Shown: piece by piece, positions 43,001 to 53,939 of the stretch
How the letters are laid out: each line of letters starts with the position of its first letter
Numbering within the stretch: the first letter of the stretch is position 1
DNA from: Procambarus clarkii
Taxonomy: Eukaryota; Arthropoda; Malacostraca; Decapoda; Cambaridae
NCBI RefSeq assembly: GCF_040958095.1
Contig: NC_091173.1
Coordinates: forward strand, 11,965,112-12,029,111
DNA length: 64,000 nucleotides
Reading direction: 5' to 3'
Position numbers and translations under genes: made by a program
The notes under the pieces: generated by a model
The model's input: the letters and a program-made list of their open reading frames with translations, nothing else
The model's database searches: none
Told to the model about the DNA's origin: nothing

Positions 43001-45587
43001 GCGTGGCGTGATTCCCAATTCAATGATCAACAATAGCTGCATAACAATGATAATTCATGCAGTTAAGTATCACCAGGATTTTTATATTTTTAAATACAGA
43101 AGCACAAATACAATAATAATATATGAAAAGTGAAAATTAAAGAATGTGTAAATATCATTGTATTAGGATTAGATCAATTTTTATTTAAAATGTTAAACAA
43201 ATATTTATCTAAAATTTTCATTACTTTTGGCAGTAGGTGGGGGAAGGGGAAGGAAAAATACTTTTGGAGTTTTCTTTGCATATGTTTCAAGTATCAATTT
43301 GAACGTGTAAATACTCCATGCATTATTTGTTGTAAAAAAAATTATTAGTAAAACAAAATCGACCATTTACCCAAAAAGATAGGATTAAACCCCGAGTTGT
43401 CCTTTCTCAGCGATTCGGGGCAATACTGATCTTTAAACGAAGACTTATTATGTATACAGTATGTATAGCATCTTTCACCAGCCATTAAATGTGATGAAAT
43501 TGTGGGGAAAGTTCATGATGAACTTCAGTAATTGTTCTTCAAATTTGTATTAATACCACTGATTTATGTTTCGAGTAAATTAGTTTCCATTTGTTAAGAC
43601 TTTGGAAGCATTTGTATTACAGTATCTGTATTAAGACCTTTTTATTAATCACAAGAAGAAATTCATACAAGATTAAACAAATTTACTCTGATATATAAAT
43701 ATCGATTATGAAAAGCACTGCACTTTAAAACAGTTTTCTATCAACATCACAATTGCATCCAATCTGTCCAGGTAGCCTTGCATTTTGGACACTTTAGATT
43801 AACAATTTTCAGTTACATTTCTAAATTATATTTTCACTGGCTAAGAAGAATGTTCTCATATAAAGGAAAATTCCCCTCTACCAAATATGTTGATGCATTT
43901 CAGAGTTTAGTTTAGTTCATTTATTATGCACCCCATATTTATCTTGTGGGCAGTAGTGGAAAGGGTTACAGAGGCACATAATGGGCTCAGGGACTGAACC
44001 CCATTTCAGAGGAAAGCTGTTTGTTTAATCAGGTCACGTGACCTGATCTTTAGGCATTAGAATCATTGGCTTTCTATTGAAAAGTTGTTTCCTCTACCAT
44101 CTTCTGTTACTAATTTAATTGCTTTTACTCAAGAACTTGCAAACTGTGAACCTTTTATAACTAAGGGAGTCGGTCGGCCGAGCGGACAGCACGCTGGACT
44201 TGTGATCCTGTGGTCCTGGGTTCGATCCCAGATGCCGGCGAGAAACAATGGGCAGAGTTTCTTTCACCCTATTCCCTGTTACCTAGCAGTAAAATAGGTA
44301 CCTGGGTGTTAGTCAGCTGTCACGGGCTGCTTCCTGGGGGTGGAGGCCTGGTTGAGGACCGGGCCGCGGGACACTAAAAAGCCCCGAAATCATCAAGATA
44401 ACCTCAAGAAGGTCTCTTAATACAGAACTTGCACAGCACCCTCTGTTTCCGTGGCCATCAGCAAATTAAATAAATTTAATGCGCTCTTCCATTCTATAGC
44501 CATCTTGAGGGTTGGATTTTACCAGACACTTTTGATATTCTATCTTTCAAAAACCATCTCTGGAACTTTGTTAACCTCTGATTATTTTTTTTCTTTTTTT
44601 GTATGCATTTTGAACAAGCAATTTTTACTTTTGTGGTACTGTAATCAAAATATATTAAACAAAATAGTAAAGAAACAGCATGATGGTTTGCTTTAAAGAA
44701 TATTGCCACAAAGTATGAAAGCAGCCACAACAAGCAAAACTGAGAAACAAGCTCTTAATTTTGTAGTAAAGTACTGTACTGCAACATCAAAATTCAGTAC
44801 TGTACTGAACAAAAATCTAAGTACAGTATAGTACTGTACTACAGTGTATTATAAACTAATATTGCCTGAATAACACAATTGAACTAAGCATGGCAGACCA
44901 CCAGTTATGGAGCATCATGAATATAGTCATAAGAAGGAAGTATTGGTGAAAGCCTAAGCCCTAACACTATGAATTCAACTAGAAAAATTAAATGTTTGGA
45001 GTCCCGAGACAATTGGGTTGCTTAAGCAAATGTGCATGCATAGCTCATTATGGAAGGAATTTAGGAAATGCAAAGTATGGTACCAAAGAAAACAAAGCTG
45101 TACATTTGCACAAAAAGGGCAACTGCATGCACAGACATATCTAAACATATCTTTTCTTCTCCTCCTCCTCCTCCTCCCCCTCCTCCTCCTCCTCCTCCCC
45201 CTCCTCCTCTCAGGGCTCTTGCAAAAACAGCTTAACTGTTGACAATTTCAAGAGTTTTTCTACTTTCAAAGCTTGGCCAGTGGCCAACCTTTCCTGATGA
45301 TTGCCTGGTATGCAAGGCAGAGTATCATCTGAGCATGAAGACCCATACAACCAAGCTGATCTAGCAACTCCAGCATAAACTTGTAAAAATCCCTCTTGAA
45401 ATATTCCACTACCATTCCAGCCGTATCTCCTATTTATGGAGCAGGAGATTGACCAAGTTGTGGTTCTCTATGTTTACACTGTCCTCTAATTGTACTGATG
45501 GCAAATCAACTTCTCAATTGATTCATTTTACACTTGACTCTTATTCTTACATGTTATAATTTTATTATGAAAGCTTGAAACCTGATC

Positions 45588-45631
<44 letters not shown>

Positions 45632-48600
45632 GGAAAAATGTTGGCTCTCTCTTATCTTCATTCCAAAGAGTACCGTTTAAATACTTCGGGTAGATCCCAA
45701 TAGTTTGGGCGATTCATTGATTCTATGTGGGAATGTGGGAAATAGAAAATTCTACACAATATTTTTCAGCTCTAATATCTTGCCTGCCTTGAACCTCTTA
45801 CAGAGGTACTGAGCTTTGCACCGAACTCGTATTAGATTTTAAACAATTACCTTGAAAATACCTGTACAGTCAAGTTATGGAAACATGTGGCAAATTGCGT
45901 ATTGGGTGGCACTGTTAATGCCATTCATTTATGAAAAATCATTCTTAAATCAAATGTCTTTAGCAGAAGCAAGACACCAGTTTCACAAATTCATATACAG
46001 TACATACTACTAAATTTTGCATCATCCACAGCAACAATTGTGGCTATGTTCTCACTGTTAAAACAGACCCACTAAATATTGTAGGGACAAATTTACAACA
46101 ATAATTTCCAACTACAAATTAAGTACCTGTAGTTATAACCTACTGTATTTGATTACTAAAATTGGGAGTATGTTTCCAGTCATTTGTCAATCTTCAAGTC
46201 ACTAGACTGCTATTATTTACCAAAACTCACTGTGTTGATTACTCACCTCTTCACTAGTCATTGCCTCAAATTCTGCAGCCAATGAGTTGTTATTCGTTGC
46301 AGTTACAAGTGTACGTCCCTCTTCCAAACGTGATGTCAACAACTGTGCTTGAAGATCCTCAACTTGCTCTACCAGATCTGGATATCGAGTACACAATACA
46401 TGAACCACATACTTCAAAACAGCGTAAGCAATAATTGAAACGAGGATTAAATAGTATTTATTTACTAGATTAGTAAGAACTCTTGTATTTATATACAAGA
46501 GTTCTTACATTCTTGTACAGCCACTAACACACACAGCATTTCAGGCATGTCCTTAGTCCCATGTTCCTCGGAATACAACCCCACCAAATTGTTTAACAAC
46601 CAGGTATCCATTTTACTGTTGGGTTAAACAGAGGCTACAGTTAAGGATTTGTGCCCAGTAAACCCTCCCCGCCAGGATACGAACCCAGGACAAAGAGCTT
46701 ACGAAATGCCAGACAAGTGTCTTGCCACTACGACACGAGGACTGAGAAATTAATTTGAGACAATCCTTTGGAAAATTTAAATCCATTCACACCACATATC
46801 CGCAGCAGTATTACAGCTGCAACTTTGGGATAAATTGCCAAAAGTTATACCAACTTCTGACAACTAAAATTTACCCCACAAATAATTTGAGAATTTGCCA
46901 AACATTTACCAAATCTGTATCATACTGTATACAGTATACCTTAACTTGACATTATTGCTTAACTGTACAGTATTAGTAATAATATATAACCCCCACTACT
47001 TTAGTCCACAGCCTAACTTTCTAGAAGACCAAGTGATAAACATCTCTTAATAATTAGTTTATTATGAAATCAAACGAGCATTATCAACAAAGAACATTAC
47101 TGTTTCTTACTCAAAAAGTTCCGAAATGATGAAACTTACTTTTATTCTCGTCTCTAAGTTGCCTAATAGTAGCCTGTAGCTCTGCAGACTGTGCAGTTTG
47201 AGGGTCTATACTTGGTGAGCGCTTCCTGGCAGTTTCTTCTGCCGTTCGAAGCCGCTCTATTTCACATCGCAGTTCTTCTATTACCTATTAAAGAAGAAAT
47301 TATTTTCTTGCAGCATAATGAAAATAAGGATAACTTTAGGTTACAGCACAGTTACAGTATATGGGGGAAAAAATTCACTATCAACAAATGATTCACAAAT
47401 AAAAAATGGTTTACTGGTTAGGTGAGGGGAACAAGAGAACACTCATGAGACAATTTAACCTAATTACTGTACATAGGAGAACTGACGAACTAAAAACTAC
47501 TACAGTAGTCCCAAACTGAAAACTTCTTTTGCCAAAATAATAACACTTTAGGACAAATGTCCTGTTTACATTTTTTATCCTAAATGGAATAGTTGAAGCT
47601 TTTGTATTATAGATCATTGTCTTATTGCAATCCATTCTCAAAGGGAATGAGGAATATTTATGGATTCCTTTCATTGGTGGTATAGCATAGTTAATATCAT
47701 TAGACTAGACTGATATAATACAGTACTGAATAATAAATAGTAAATGCAGATGATGAGTCAATATCGTATCTGATTACATACAGATACGTACGCTATAAGA
47801 TGACTAAACCACACAAAAGAAGACGAGATGACGTTTTGATCCATCCTGAACCTTAAGTCTATGTGATGGGAGCAAGGGAGGCACAGGCATTAAGGAAAGT
47901 AAGAGAGAGGCGAGGAGCAGGTAAGAGCAAGGTCAAAAGTAAGAAAAAAGAAGAAAGGTGCAGATGGGATGCGTGTAATAATGGAGCAGGATTTTTTTTT
48001 TTTACATAGTAAGATGGGTGAATTTTTACAGAGTACTGTAGTTTCCTTAGCCTGTTTTATGCAAGAACCTGTAGAAAACTATGCATAACATATTTTACAG
48101 CAACTACAAGAAACAAATAAATAAAAATAATGTAATAATAAAAATAGAAAACTTTGCAGCAATATACAGTATTCTCATTACCTGTCCACTTCTGTCTTTC
48201 TCCATTTTCCTTTCTTCTTTCTCTCTCCTATTTAGTTCCATTAACTTGGCATTATCCTGTTGCAGAGTAGAAGCTGAAAACTCTGCCTCGGAAACCCGAT
48301 CCTCAAGGGATTCCTTCTCCTTCTGTAGCTTGTCTGCCTGTGCCTTCAATCGCTTACACTCGTCATCTATTGTATTCTTTTCTTTTTCCAAGCTGGATAA
48401 CCTGTAATATTAAAAAATATATCTAATAAGGCAAGACAGGTGATACACATACAATATGGAACTTATTATAATGTGCTACCTCATTAACTCTAGATACTCT
48501 GGTATTTACCCAAGAACTGAATAAATTACATATTTAATACATTCTTAAAAAAAGGCATTTTATGAGAAGCCAATACACAGTATATTCACAACTTTAAAAG

Positions 48601-51600
48601 ATGTGCACGCACAGAATTCACAATACTGTAGTAATTTTCCTACACACTTGTGATTGGAAAGTAATAAATTATATATTTATATAGTACTTATACTGTATAT
48701 ACTTTATATAAATAATGAGCATAAATTGGCAATTGGGTTGAAAGATTAGTGATCTCCAAATATTAAACTGTACAATGTACTGAACATTAAAATATGTAAA
48801 TTAAATGTGTTGTGTAGGTAAATAAGTAGTTTTTAAACACAATGGTTCCACACTGCTATTTATTGTACTACTGTACAGACTATGAAGAAAACCTACTCAT
48901 TTGCTTGACCCAGCAGCATGCAGTGCTTCAAAAACAATGATCTGGTAGGTACATGAAAAATACTGTAATGATACTTTTAGATATACAGTACAGTAAATCA
49001 ACTCACTTAATAGTATAATTTTCTATAGTGAGTTGCTTTTCTCTTTCAATTCGGGTTATGAGTTCTCTGTTCCTCCGCTGCTCTTCCGAGTGTCTCTCTC
49101 CGTGTCGTTGCTCCGTCTCACGCAGCTGCTCCTCTAGCATCACAACTCTGTACATGGCACATTTTTTGTGGTTAATCCATAATAATATCCAAGGATGAAT
49201 GTTTACTAAAATAAATATATATTTTTGCAGCTTTTTGTATACTGTACTGTATTGTACCAGGCAGGTTTCTACATAACCATGTTCATCATTCCTTTTTTCT
49301 CCTACAAACAAGTCTGCTTTACTATTCAACAATTACAATTTTTCCTAAATAGTTATTCCTCCATTTCGTTATTATTCTATTAACAACGTTATATTTCCTT
49401 TGCAATACCACACAAACTTTACACACAGTATTAAAATAATTATTTTTTTTTGTAAAATACTAATTTCAGTACTGAACCATACCTGTATATTATGGAATAC
49501 TGTATACAAGTAACAAAATTGCAAATTTTGTTACTTGTTACAAAAAACTCGCACTTTTTTTCTTTTCTACTGTACTTTCCATCTAGTATATGCTTGCTTA
49601 AGCAACTTTTGTTGTCACACATTTTTCACTTCCTGCATTTAATCAGATGCATATTTCATATCTTGTATATAGAATACCAGCCAAAACAATACAGTACAGT
49701 ACTGTAGTTAATAAATGGGATTCAAAAGAAAGTGATGTAGTGGAGGCTGACTCCATACTCGGTTTCAAATGTAGATATGACACAGCTCAGGAACCAGTAC
49801 ACGAGTCGATTAATACTGTAGTTGAAAGGCGGGATGAAAGAGCCAAAGCTTAACACACACGAAAGTTTTCTTTTGCAGAGTGGTAGATGGTTGGAACAAG
49901 TTAAGTGAGACGGTGGTGGAGGCCAAAACCATCAGTAGTTTGAAAGTGTTATAGGCGTTATTTGACAGTATTGGGAAGACGGGACACATGAGCATAGCTA
50001 TCATCCCGTAACTTCACTTACACACAGTTTGCCTGTCTCTGACAAAAAATTAATCACAAAAGCAATGAGAAATGTAATTAATAATTGGGTTCAAAACTAC
50101 ATACCTTTCTTGGTAGGCTGCATTGTCCTGTTTGACTCTGGAGAACCTGTCATCAGAGTTCACCTGGTTCTCCGCTAAAACTCCTACTTGCTGCTGCAAC
50201 ATTTGTACCTGCAAGAGAATAAGATTTTTCCATTTATTTCGGCTATATGTATTTAAAGAATATACGTGATGATGAAACCATTAAAAAAGTTGATGTAGTT
50301 TACCTGAAAAAATAATGTTCTAAAAATAAGACACTGATGTAGTTCACATAGCGAGTAAATAAGTTTAGGTTAGGCGTAAATTCCTCAGTTTAGAAATTGT
50401 GGTTCTGTTCTTTAACGAATCTATAAAATCTAACTTTTGTGTCTGTCCGGAATAGAACGGAGTCTTGTTTTATTATTAGCCTCGCCAAACTTTTACACAT
50501 AAAACATTTGGGTATCTAACATGGGCTGACCCCAGCTGGCCTAAGTTCCATATTTAAGAAAAATTGGCATCTAATGGACACCCCCCCCCCCCTCCCTACA
50601 ATTTTCAATGTCTGAAATAAAATATGAGGTTGTTAAAACTATGGATTTTGATTCTTACTCCAGTGGTTTACCCAAGAGAAATGAGAGGCGATGGAAAGAG
50701 GGGTGAGGAGATGGAAGGATAGGGGATGTTGGGGAAAGCAGAAAGAGGGAAATTGAAAGAGGGAGGAGACCCCCCCCCCAGGTGCAGCCTGATACCCCCA
50801 TCTAGTTGTGGTATAAAAGACAATTTACACACAGTATATACATTAAACTGGGTAACCAGTTCATCAAGACTAATTTCCTTAGGTAAATGAATTTTGCAGT
50901 TTTGCCTTGATTTATAAAAGGACATTTGAAGATTAGTGTCTTCAAACAATGCTTTGTAAAGTTGAAAATATAACACATTAGGATGCAATAACATGGCAAA
51001 ATTGATGCCCTTGCAAATGCAACAAAATTAATGATGTAACCCATTCTATTTCATGTTGGCCTCCAGAAGTGAAATCTACATTAGCTATTGCATTATACCA
51101 CCATTCCAAGAAAAGCTACACTCACATATGGGCCATCCAATAATATAAGTACCTGTCAAAACCTAGATGTTACTCCTGCACAGATTAGGCTTGGTTGCAA
51201 CTATCTCTGCGAGTTTCATTACCTGACAATTACCTTGCAAAAAGTAAACTGTCAACAAGGTCATTCGGATATCCTGCATCATTATGTGATGAAATGTTTT
51301 TAGAAATCTCAAATGTTCATTCAAAATGATGTACAGTACTACAAAAAAATCAAACTATCTCTGGTTTTCCTAATGCAAGCACGCACCTGTCCTCGGGGAG
51401 GAAATATGCTCATGGGAATTGATTGAGAATGACTACACAATTAGTGCTATTATCTACTATTATCCATGGTTAGGTTTCATTACATTTCATCATATCATTA
51501 ACACAGTATATTGTTGATGATAATGTGAAATTGACTTGATAAGGGTCCAGGACGGATCAAAACATCGTCGTCTCTTCAATTTCTAGTGTGCGGTTTGGTC

Positions 51601-53482
51601 AACATTTTTCACCCATGTTATTGTGACTATCTGCATAATGTGAAATATGAAATCTGAAAACTATTTCAGTGTACCTGAGAATTTCATTTACAGAAAACCA
51701 AATTCATCAAAGTAAACATTTTCAGCATATACTGTAATGATTATATTTTAAACCAATGATTTATAATACAATAAAGTTACAACTTGAGAATAATCTGTTT
51801 AGGACAAAGGTTCAGTTGCCAGTTTACATGTAAACAATTACTATAAAAAATAATATACTTTCAGACCACCACAAATATCTAGATAACTATCCAAGTGGTT
51901 TGAAGGGGGAGGAGGTGAGGGGTTCTAAAGGGTAATATTTTTTGGTCTGAGGATGGGCTCAAGCATAAGATTGCAACTTACAACACCTCACCCTTTATGG
52001 ATGTGGAGTATATAATAAGCAAATTGAAATTTTATGTAACACTCGCTACAAACTACTTAGACTAAGAATGTTGTAGATTACTTCTTGTGGATTAAGTCAC
52101 CGTGTTTGGGCCTCTTGGGGTCACAGAATGTTAGTTTGACAAGCTGTGAATATGATGATGTACATTTTAATATATGTAACTCCTAAGTGCTGCAACTTTC
52201 TAAACAAAACCAATTTTGAAGTTCAGTTAATGAGCCCATTGGGTGCCTTAACGTTTTCCACTACCAGTAACTATATGGGGGTGCAATAATAAATGAACTA
52301 TAAGTTTGGCAAGTTAAGACTTCAGACAAGAATGCTCAGATGAATCTGAAGGAGACCAGTACAAACAAACTAACAGATACATTTTCAATCATAATGAAAT
52401 ATCTTGGTTAACAAATCAGCAGACTGAGATATCACAACTAATTCGACTTTTAGCACCAATATCTTTGGTAGTTCAGCTTATATGGGAGATTTAGATGCAA
52501 TTAAATGTAAATGTGTGAACAAAGACAGGGGACACATACAAGAGCATTCCACGAGTAAGAATTGATTTAGTGAGATCTAAACTTGAATGGCATGAAATAG
52601 CAAGTCATTTTATTGCTAAAGATTAAACATCTGAAGTTTTTACACCATATACCTTGCTTCTAGTAGATCAAATTAAACACTTTCATAAAGTATAAGCCGT
52701 GTAGCCTAAAATTATAAATAGCGATACTTTATTATCCTATACTATCCAAATGTTAAAGTAACGAGTGTTCCAATATGAAATATTTTGTTAAACATTGTTA
52801 AATAATAAAGAAGTGTTCTATTACCACTCATAATTAATTACATGGTGCACAGGTAAATTGTAAAAATCTATGTCAAACATCAGTTGGAGTTGAAGGCATT
52901 TGATGTCCTCCATAATAACTCACGCTGCCTATCGCAGGATGAGTAGTGTCAGTGTCAATAGTAAAAAGCGGATACTGGGGAAAAAAAGGTTAGCCTATTG
53001 TGTATATGTCCTGCTTTGCGGTGCGCAAATAATGCCATAATACCTTTCCTTCCCCAAAAGCCGTGCCGTTCTACACATTTGAACATGTAAATTAAAAAAA
53101 CAAAATGCGTGCATAAAGATCTATGGTTAACTCTTGATACGCTTAGAAAATGTAAAAAGTGGCCCATATGACAAACAAGTTTGTTTACATTAAAATTACT
53201 TTTTAAATCAAAATAATTAAATAATTGAAGGGCGAGTGCTGCACTTACCGTTTTGACAATGTCTTTGTAGAAGGCGTGACCACTGTTGTACCTGGGCGCC
53301 GGCTTGCTTATCTCAAATTGACCCTGCCACATGTCAAATTCTAAATCTAAGTTGTTCTCCAAATGACACTCCGGCACGGGTGTGTTATTGTTCTCTGTAT
53401 CCTCATCCGAGAACTCATCGCTACTGTTGCTCATTAGAGAGTCCCTCATGGGATCTTTGTCCGGCCCCTCATCAGTACTCAT
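34903..53482 (-). CDS. nuf: Rab11 family-interacting protein, class II (nuclear fallout / FIP3-FIP4 type)
   Basis: Seven exons join to 1095 nt (364 residues): 53482-53249, 50208-50105, 49147-49007, 48401-48182, 47284-47140, 46377-46247, 35022-34903. All introns are GT-AG and phases match at every junction. The ATG has an in-frame TAG three codons upstream. Residues 1-78 are acidic (SSDEFSDEDTE). About 79-325 is a charged coiled coil. About 339-362 is the Rab11-binding domain, with YIDGILLNIVENYPQLLEVK beginning at 343. The SEE/LKK join fits the family pattern EEL...LR.YID without a gap. Family members act as Rab11 (and Arf) effectors on recycling endosomes and in furrow membrane delivery. This form lacks the EF-hands of longer FIP3/4 isoforms; an upstream alternative start could supply them. 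The last intron is 11.2 kb. Confidence 0.93.
35023..37015. other. Last intron of the nuf-like gene, AT-rich
   Basis: No second gene seen. 36900-36985 has GGCAGAAATGGGTAAACATT, TTCACCTAATGCTGTGTTCA, a SINE body piece also found at 3680 and 8935. Confidence 0.5.
37018..37080. repeat. (TA)n(CA)n microsatellite
   Basis: About 24 TA units then about 7 CA units, at the 5' edge of a LINE. Confidence 0.95.
37082..38440 (+). mobile_element. Decayed LINE, endonuclease end to RT C-terminus
   Basis: Plus-strand pieces in order: an endonuclease-like RKIRKGSGIAVLVKEHLKVN; FDRVPHKRLFWKLEHIGG (RT); SGVPQGSVI and MNDLPDGIQNYMNMF (catalytic region, the YADD-type box decayed); WQMKFNVNKCHV; FVRPKLEYAVVVWCPYLRST; and a C-terminal VVDGWNKLGEKVVEAKTV. 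Many breaks. It lies in the nuf-like intron, opposite in direction to the gene. Confidence 0.85.
38463..38690 (+). mobile_element. Second LINE C-terminal fragment
   Basis: Encodes a decayed CFSTHRVMNSWNRIPAEAV, then a tail GGAGACCTTTGATAAGCTTC related to 27150-27200. Inserted or joined right behind the previous LINE. Confidence 0.65.
38700..41285. other. nuf-like intron, AT-rich; no independent gene
   Basis: Holds the microexon candidate at 39662. A GATATGCC / GTTAGGTTTTGTTAGGT stretch lies at 40690-40740. Flanking it, GGAGCGACTTATCCAAGATA (40649) and its near complement TCTTGGATAAGTCGCTCCAC (40786) form an inverted pair, probably a foldback element of about 200 bp. Confidence 0.5.
39662..39694 (-). 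other. nuf: Candidate 33-nt cassette microexon in the last intron
   Basis: The minus strand has TTTCTATTTTCTCTTAG, then 33 bases encoding DSLYGSDTVEK, then donor GTATTG. Phase 0 on both sides, so inclusion between SEE and LKK would insert 11 residues just before the Rab11-binding domain without shifting the frame. The pyrimidine tract is good and the donor only moderate. Not supported by homology that I know of. Confidence 0.4.
41293..41746. repeat. Inverted SINE-head pair around a SINE
   Basis: 41293-41357 (GGGTTCAAACTTACACCCGG) is the complement of 41682-41746 (CCGGGTGTAAGTTCAAACCC) over about 65 bases with few differences. The right copy reads as a tRNA-derived sequence. A complete SINE lies between them. 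Confidence 0.75.
41407..41659 (+). mobile_element. tRNA-derived SINE
   Basis: Same family as 30019: GCCTGATAGCTGGGGTGGAC, TTCGTAGTCGTGAGGTTCCG, GGGAGTTAGACAGCTGCTAA, CCGGCCGCGGGGACGCTAAG, tail TCAAGATAACC. Confidence 0.88.
42412..42507. repeat. ~30-bp inverted repeat (ATCCCAGT...ACTGGGAT)
   Basis: ATCCCAGTGTGCATTTTTGG, TTGCTTTAA and its complement TTAAAGCAATCAAAAAATGC, ATACTGGGAT. Loop of about 37 bases. Compact foldback MITE-like unit in the nuf-like intron. Confidence 0.8.
42510..43905. other. nuf-like intron, AT-rich, no gene seen
   Basis: Short frames only, no domain or repeat recognised. Confidence 0.45.
43910..44008 (-). mobile_element. LINE 3' UTR fragment (3952 family)
   Basis: TTTAGTTCATTTATTATGCA, TTGTGGGCAGTAGTGGAAAG, CTCAGGGACTGAACCCCA. 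About 95 bases only, strongly 5'-truncated. Confidence 0.8.
44165..44409 (+). mobile_element. tRNA-derived SINE, second subfamily
   Basis: The head GGGAGTCGGTCGGCCGAGCG, CTTGTGATCCTGTGGTCCTG, GGTTCGATCCCAGATGCCGG differs from the 30019 head. The body and tail (TACCTGGGTGTTAGTCAGCT, GGACCGGGCCGCGGG) are shared, so two tRNA heads are joined to one body. Confidence 0.85.
44410..45155. other. nuf-like intron, no gene seen
   Basis: 44770-44850 is dense in GTACTGTACTG and TACAGTA motifs, a local tandem enrichment that recurs weakly through the 39-50 kb region. Confidence 0.4.
45159..45212. repeat. (CTC)n microsatellite
   Basis: CTCCTCCTCC and CCCCTCCTCC runs, ending CTCTCAG. Frames across it are not coding. 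Confidence 0.95.
45590..45629. repeat. (CA)n microsatellite
   Basis: About 19 CA units in the nuf-like last intron. Confidence 0.97.
46247..46377 (-). CDS. nuf: nuf-like exon 6 (residues 282-325)
   Basis: Acceptor GATATCCAG has a poor pyrimidine tract. Coding (N)LVEQVEDLQAQLL to AAEFEAMTSEE, donor GTGAGT, phase 0. A SINE ends about 90 bp upstream of the acceptor. Confidence 0.88.
46467..46743 (-). mobile_element. tRNA-derived SINE with terminal hairpin
   Basis: On the minus strand: head GTCCTCGTGTCGTAGTGGCA, GCATTTCGTAAGC, GTCCTGGGTTCGTATCCTGG; body TTAACCCAACAGTAAAATGG; end ACATGCCTGAAATGCTGTGT, GTGGCTGTACAAGAATG. It closes in a perfect 16-bp hairpin (46473-46488 / 46493-46508). This is the full-length form of the SINE tail inserted in the tRNA relic at 10871. 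Confidence 0.85.
47140..47284 (-). CDS. nuf: nuf-like exon 5 (residues 234-282)
   Basis: Acceptor TTCTTCTTTAATAG, coding VIEELRCEIERLRTAEE to QLRDENK plus one base, donor GTAAGT. A KRSPSID insert interrupts the coil. Confidence 0.9.
47793..47868 (-). mobile_element. GACGGACCGAAACGTC-family end, decayed
   Basis: GATGACTAAACCACACAAAA, GAAGACGAGATGACGTTTTG, ATCCATCCTGAACC. Same family as 11541. Confidence 0.45.
48182..48401 (-). CDS. nuf: nuf-like exon 4 (residues 160-233)
   Basis: Acceptor TTTAATATTACAG, coding LSSLEKEKNTIDDECKRL to MEKDRSGQ, donor GTAATG. Heptads of Leu/Ile/Ala with charged residues. Confidence 0.9.
49007..49147 (-). CDS. nuf: nuf-like exon 3 (residues 113-160)
   Basis: Acceptor ATGTACAG, coding VVMLEEQLRETEQRHGER to TIENYTI plus two bases, donor GTGAGT. 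Arg/Glu-rich coiled coil. Confidence 0.9.
49690..50010 (+). mobile_element. Two LINE C-terminal ends in tandem
   Basis: 49690-49858 encodes DVVEADSILGFKCRYDTAQE, PVHESINTVVERRDERAKA. 49862-50010 encodes a decayed RVVDGWNKLSETVVEAKTIS block matching 38283-38440. In the intron between exons 2 and 3, antisense to the gene. Confidence 0.7.
50105..50208 (-). CDS. nuf: nuf-like exon 2 (residues 79-113)
   Basis: Acceptor TTCTCTTGCAG, coding VQMLQQQVGVLAENQ to NAAYQE plus two bases, then donor GTATGT. Confidence 0.9.
50210..51055. other. nuf-like first intron, no gene seen
   Basis: Contains C runs (50579-50596) and a C/A-rich patch near 50770. 50835-50900 keeps a faint trace of the 3952-family LINE 3' UTR (ACCAGTTCATCAAGACTAAT). 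Confidence 0.4.
51060..51360 (+). mobile_element. LINE C-terminal relic (3952 family, older)
   Basis: Encodes YGPSNNISTCQNLDVTPAQI, RLGCNYLCEF and SDILHHYVMKC, clearly related to SSNKISRLLDVTTARLTLGY and HTLRHYVMEC in the 4271-5014 copy but far more diverged. Confidence 0.75.
51533..51611 (+). mobile_element. GACGGACCGAAACGTC-family end
   Basis: ACTTGATAAGGGTCCAGGAC, GGATCAAAACATCGTCGTCT, TCTAGTGTGCGGTTTGGTC. Confidence 0.5.
52228..52303 (+). mobile_element. LINE 3' UTR end (3952 family, old)
   Basis: GTTCAGTTAATGAGCCCATT, TTTCCACTACCAGTAACTAT and TGCAATAATAAATGAACTAT, a diverged form of the 23150-23256 end. Confidence 0.65.
52305..53240. other. nuf-like first intron, no gene seen
   Basis: AT-rich. 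The frame running out of exon 1 continues 97 codons past the donor by chance and is not taken as coding. Confidence 0.5.
53249..53482 (-). CDS. nuf: nuf-like exon 1 (residues 1-78)
   Basis: Starts MSTDEGPDKD, ends FYKDIVKT, then donor GTAAGT at 53248-53243. Phase 0. The HAFYKDIVK segment is where the coiled coil begins. Confidence 0.9.
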
Positions 53483-53939
53483 TGTGGAGACCTAGCTGCT
53501 CTAGGCTATGAGGCACACTCGCTATTCACTCATATTTCACCACATTTTTCATCACCTTCAGTAGTTGAATGAAGCATCTATAGATTCCATCATTGCAATT
53601 TGTACATAAAATAGTAAACAAGTACAAGATAACTGTGCCATTTAAACTAAATTGATTATCAGTATTGACCTTAATTAACAGTCTATGCCCTCACTAATTC
53701 TGTATTGTACATCTCTCGGCATATCCACCGTGATCCAACAAATCTTCAAGACACTTTTATAAATCTGGGGCATTATTAAACATCATCACCGTAACAAGGT
53801 AGCCGAAGAAAGGGGAATAGGAAAGCGAGTCAGTGAATCTGTACGATGAAGTTGCAGTCGACAACCTCATTCATAATGGACTAAAAGGATTCCCTTAAGA
53901 CGGAAAAGAATCTGTAATTTCAGGAATTCGTCTTGGCTA

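Noticed and set aside
45150-45220. Polypyrimidine tract ending CTCTCAG as a plus-strand acceptor
   Set aside because: It is a (CTC)n microsatellite in an intron of a minus-strand gene, with no plus-strand exon after it.
52955-53248. C-terminal extension of the exon 1 frame
   Set aside because: Lies beyond a consensus GTAAGT donor, and the next exon continues the family in phase.
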